DNA of 51,088 nt from Trichomonas tenax (Eukaryota; Parabasalia; Trichomonadida; Trichomonadidae): the NCBI GenBank assembly GCA_023091735.1, contig JALKBU010000293.1, forward strand, positions 1 through 51,088, read 5' to 3'. The first letter of the stretch is position 1, and each line of letters starts with the position of its first letter. Below the pieces are notes generated by a model, which was not told the DNA's origin, ran no database searches, and saw only the letters and a list, made by a program, of their open reading frames with translations. A program made the position numbers and the translations under genes. Positions 50,610 through 51,088 of the stretch are shown piece after piece.

Positions 50610-51088
50610 TTATTCTATTTGACGATAGAAAATGTGACGATGACTTTTATATGTAATCTCACTTCTTTTGAATTTAAAACCTCCATACATATATATTGTC
50701 GTTTTGGAGCTTATTTTCTTTGGAAATTGTTTATAAAGATGTTTTAGTCTTTTTATGTGTTATAATGAATCCACATCATGAATGCTGTATTTTATCCAAT
50801 ATAATTCGGCGTTAACGCTTGTATTTTTTGTCGGAAATAAAAGGCAGTATTTTTCCTTCTGCGGTGTAGTCCCGCGACCTTCATAACTTTTTATTTGATC
50901 AATATTTTTTCGATTTGAAAGTACTTTCATGAACTTATTGATAGTTGTCTATCCAGTGGTGTAAGTGGCACAGTCTATATATCTATCAAATCATTGTTTG
51001 CATTTCAAATCGTCCAAAAATATACGATTTCCAGCATAAATGTATGCGCTACTATGCAGCATATGATATTTTTATGTGTATTATTGAT
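50610..51088. other. Upstream region of the adaptin gene
   Basis: On the minus strand an Inr-like TCACATTTTCTATCG sits about 30 bases before ATG 50609. Nothing else is recognised to the right edge of the window. Confidence 0.4.

Noticed and set aside
1..51088. CRISPR array or bacterial operon features
   Set aside because: There are no regularly spaced direct repeats with unique spacers, no Shine-Dalgarno pattern and the genes are eukaryotic.

Overview
The window looks like nuclear DNA of a trichomonad (parabasalid flagellate), most likely Trichomonas vaginalis or a near relative. The basis is: intronless genes on both strands with short leaders; Inr-like TCA(C/T)TTTT start signals within about 30 bases of several start codons; a methionine gamma-lyase of the trichomonad MGL2 type; a TKL-type kinase with a long helical tail; ankyrin and BspA-like LRR relics; and a Maverick/Polinton giant transposon. 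Species-level assignment is inference; no search was run.

Region 1 (1-about 9020) is one end of a decayed Maverick/Polinton. It holds a truncated basic protein, a large possible virion protein, an A32/FtsK-type packaging ATPase, several small proteins and a protein-primed family B DNA polymerase. The polymerase is broken by in-frame stops, frameshifts and an apparent internal deletion, another gene has lost its ATG (ATA), and a third is a stop-interrupted reading frame with no start. Compact hairpins, some GC-rich, sit in this DNA.

Region 2 (9021-11120) is AT-rich and gene-free. It contains a 434-bp dispersed repeat (second copy at 46889-47324, third fragment at 10694-10740) and a 97-bp MITE-like palindromic element (second copy at 38006-38104).

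Region 3 (11121-35635) is a normal, dense gene block: methionine gamma-lyase, coiled-coil proteins, a protein kinase, an outer dynein arm docking-complex-like protein, a small MGC-type lipid-anchored protein, helical solenoids, a GH47-like type II membrane protein, a degenerate Ski2-like helicase, an HhH-GPD-like protein, a frameshifted thioredoxin and further coiled-coil proteins.

Region 4 (35636-38885) is gene-poor. It has a BspA-LRR relic, a strongly structured non-coding stretch, a broken ankyrin-family gene and the second MITE. Region 5 (38886-51088) carries a DASS/SLC13-type anion transporter with a frameshifted start, a NatA auxiliary subunit (NAA15), a gene-poor 3 kb, a Myb-type regulator, the reverse copy of the dispersed repeat and the AP-2 alpha-adaptin large subunit.

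The host genes are unrelated housekeeping or cytoskeletal genes with separate promoters; there is no operon logic. The least explained signals are a near-palindromic motif TGACATGTAAA / TTTACATGTCA repeated about fifteen times, mostly in front of genes, a few nested inverted repeats that could be structured RNA, and the two short repeat families.
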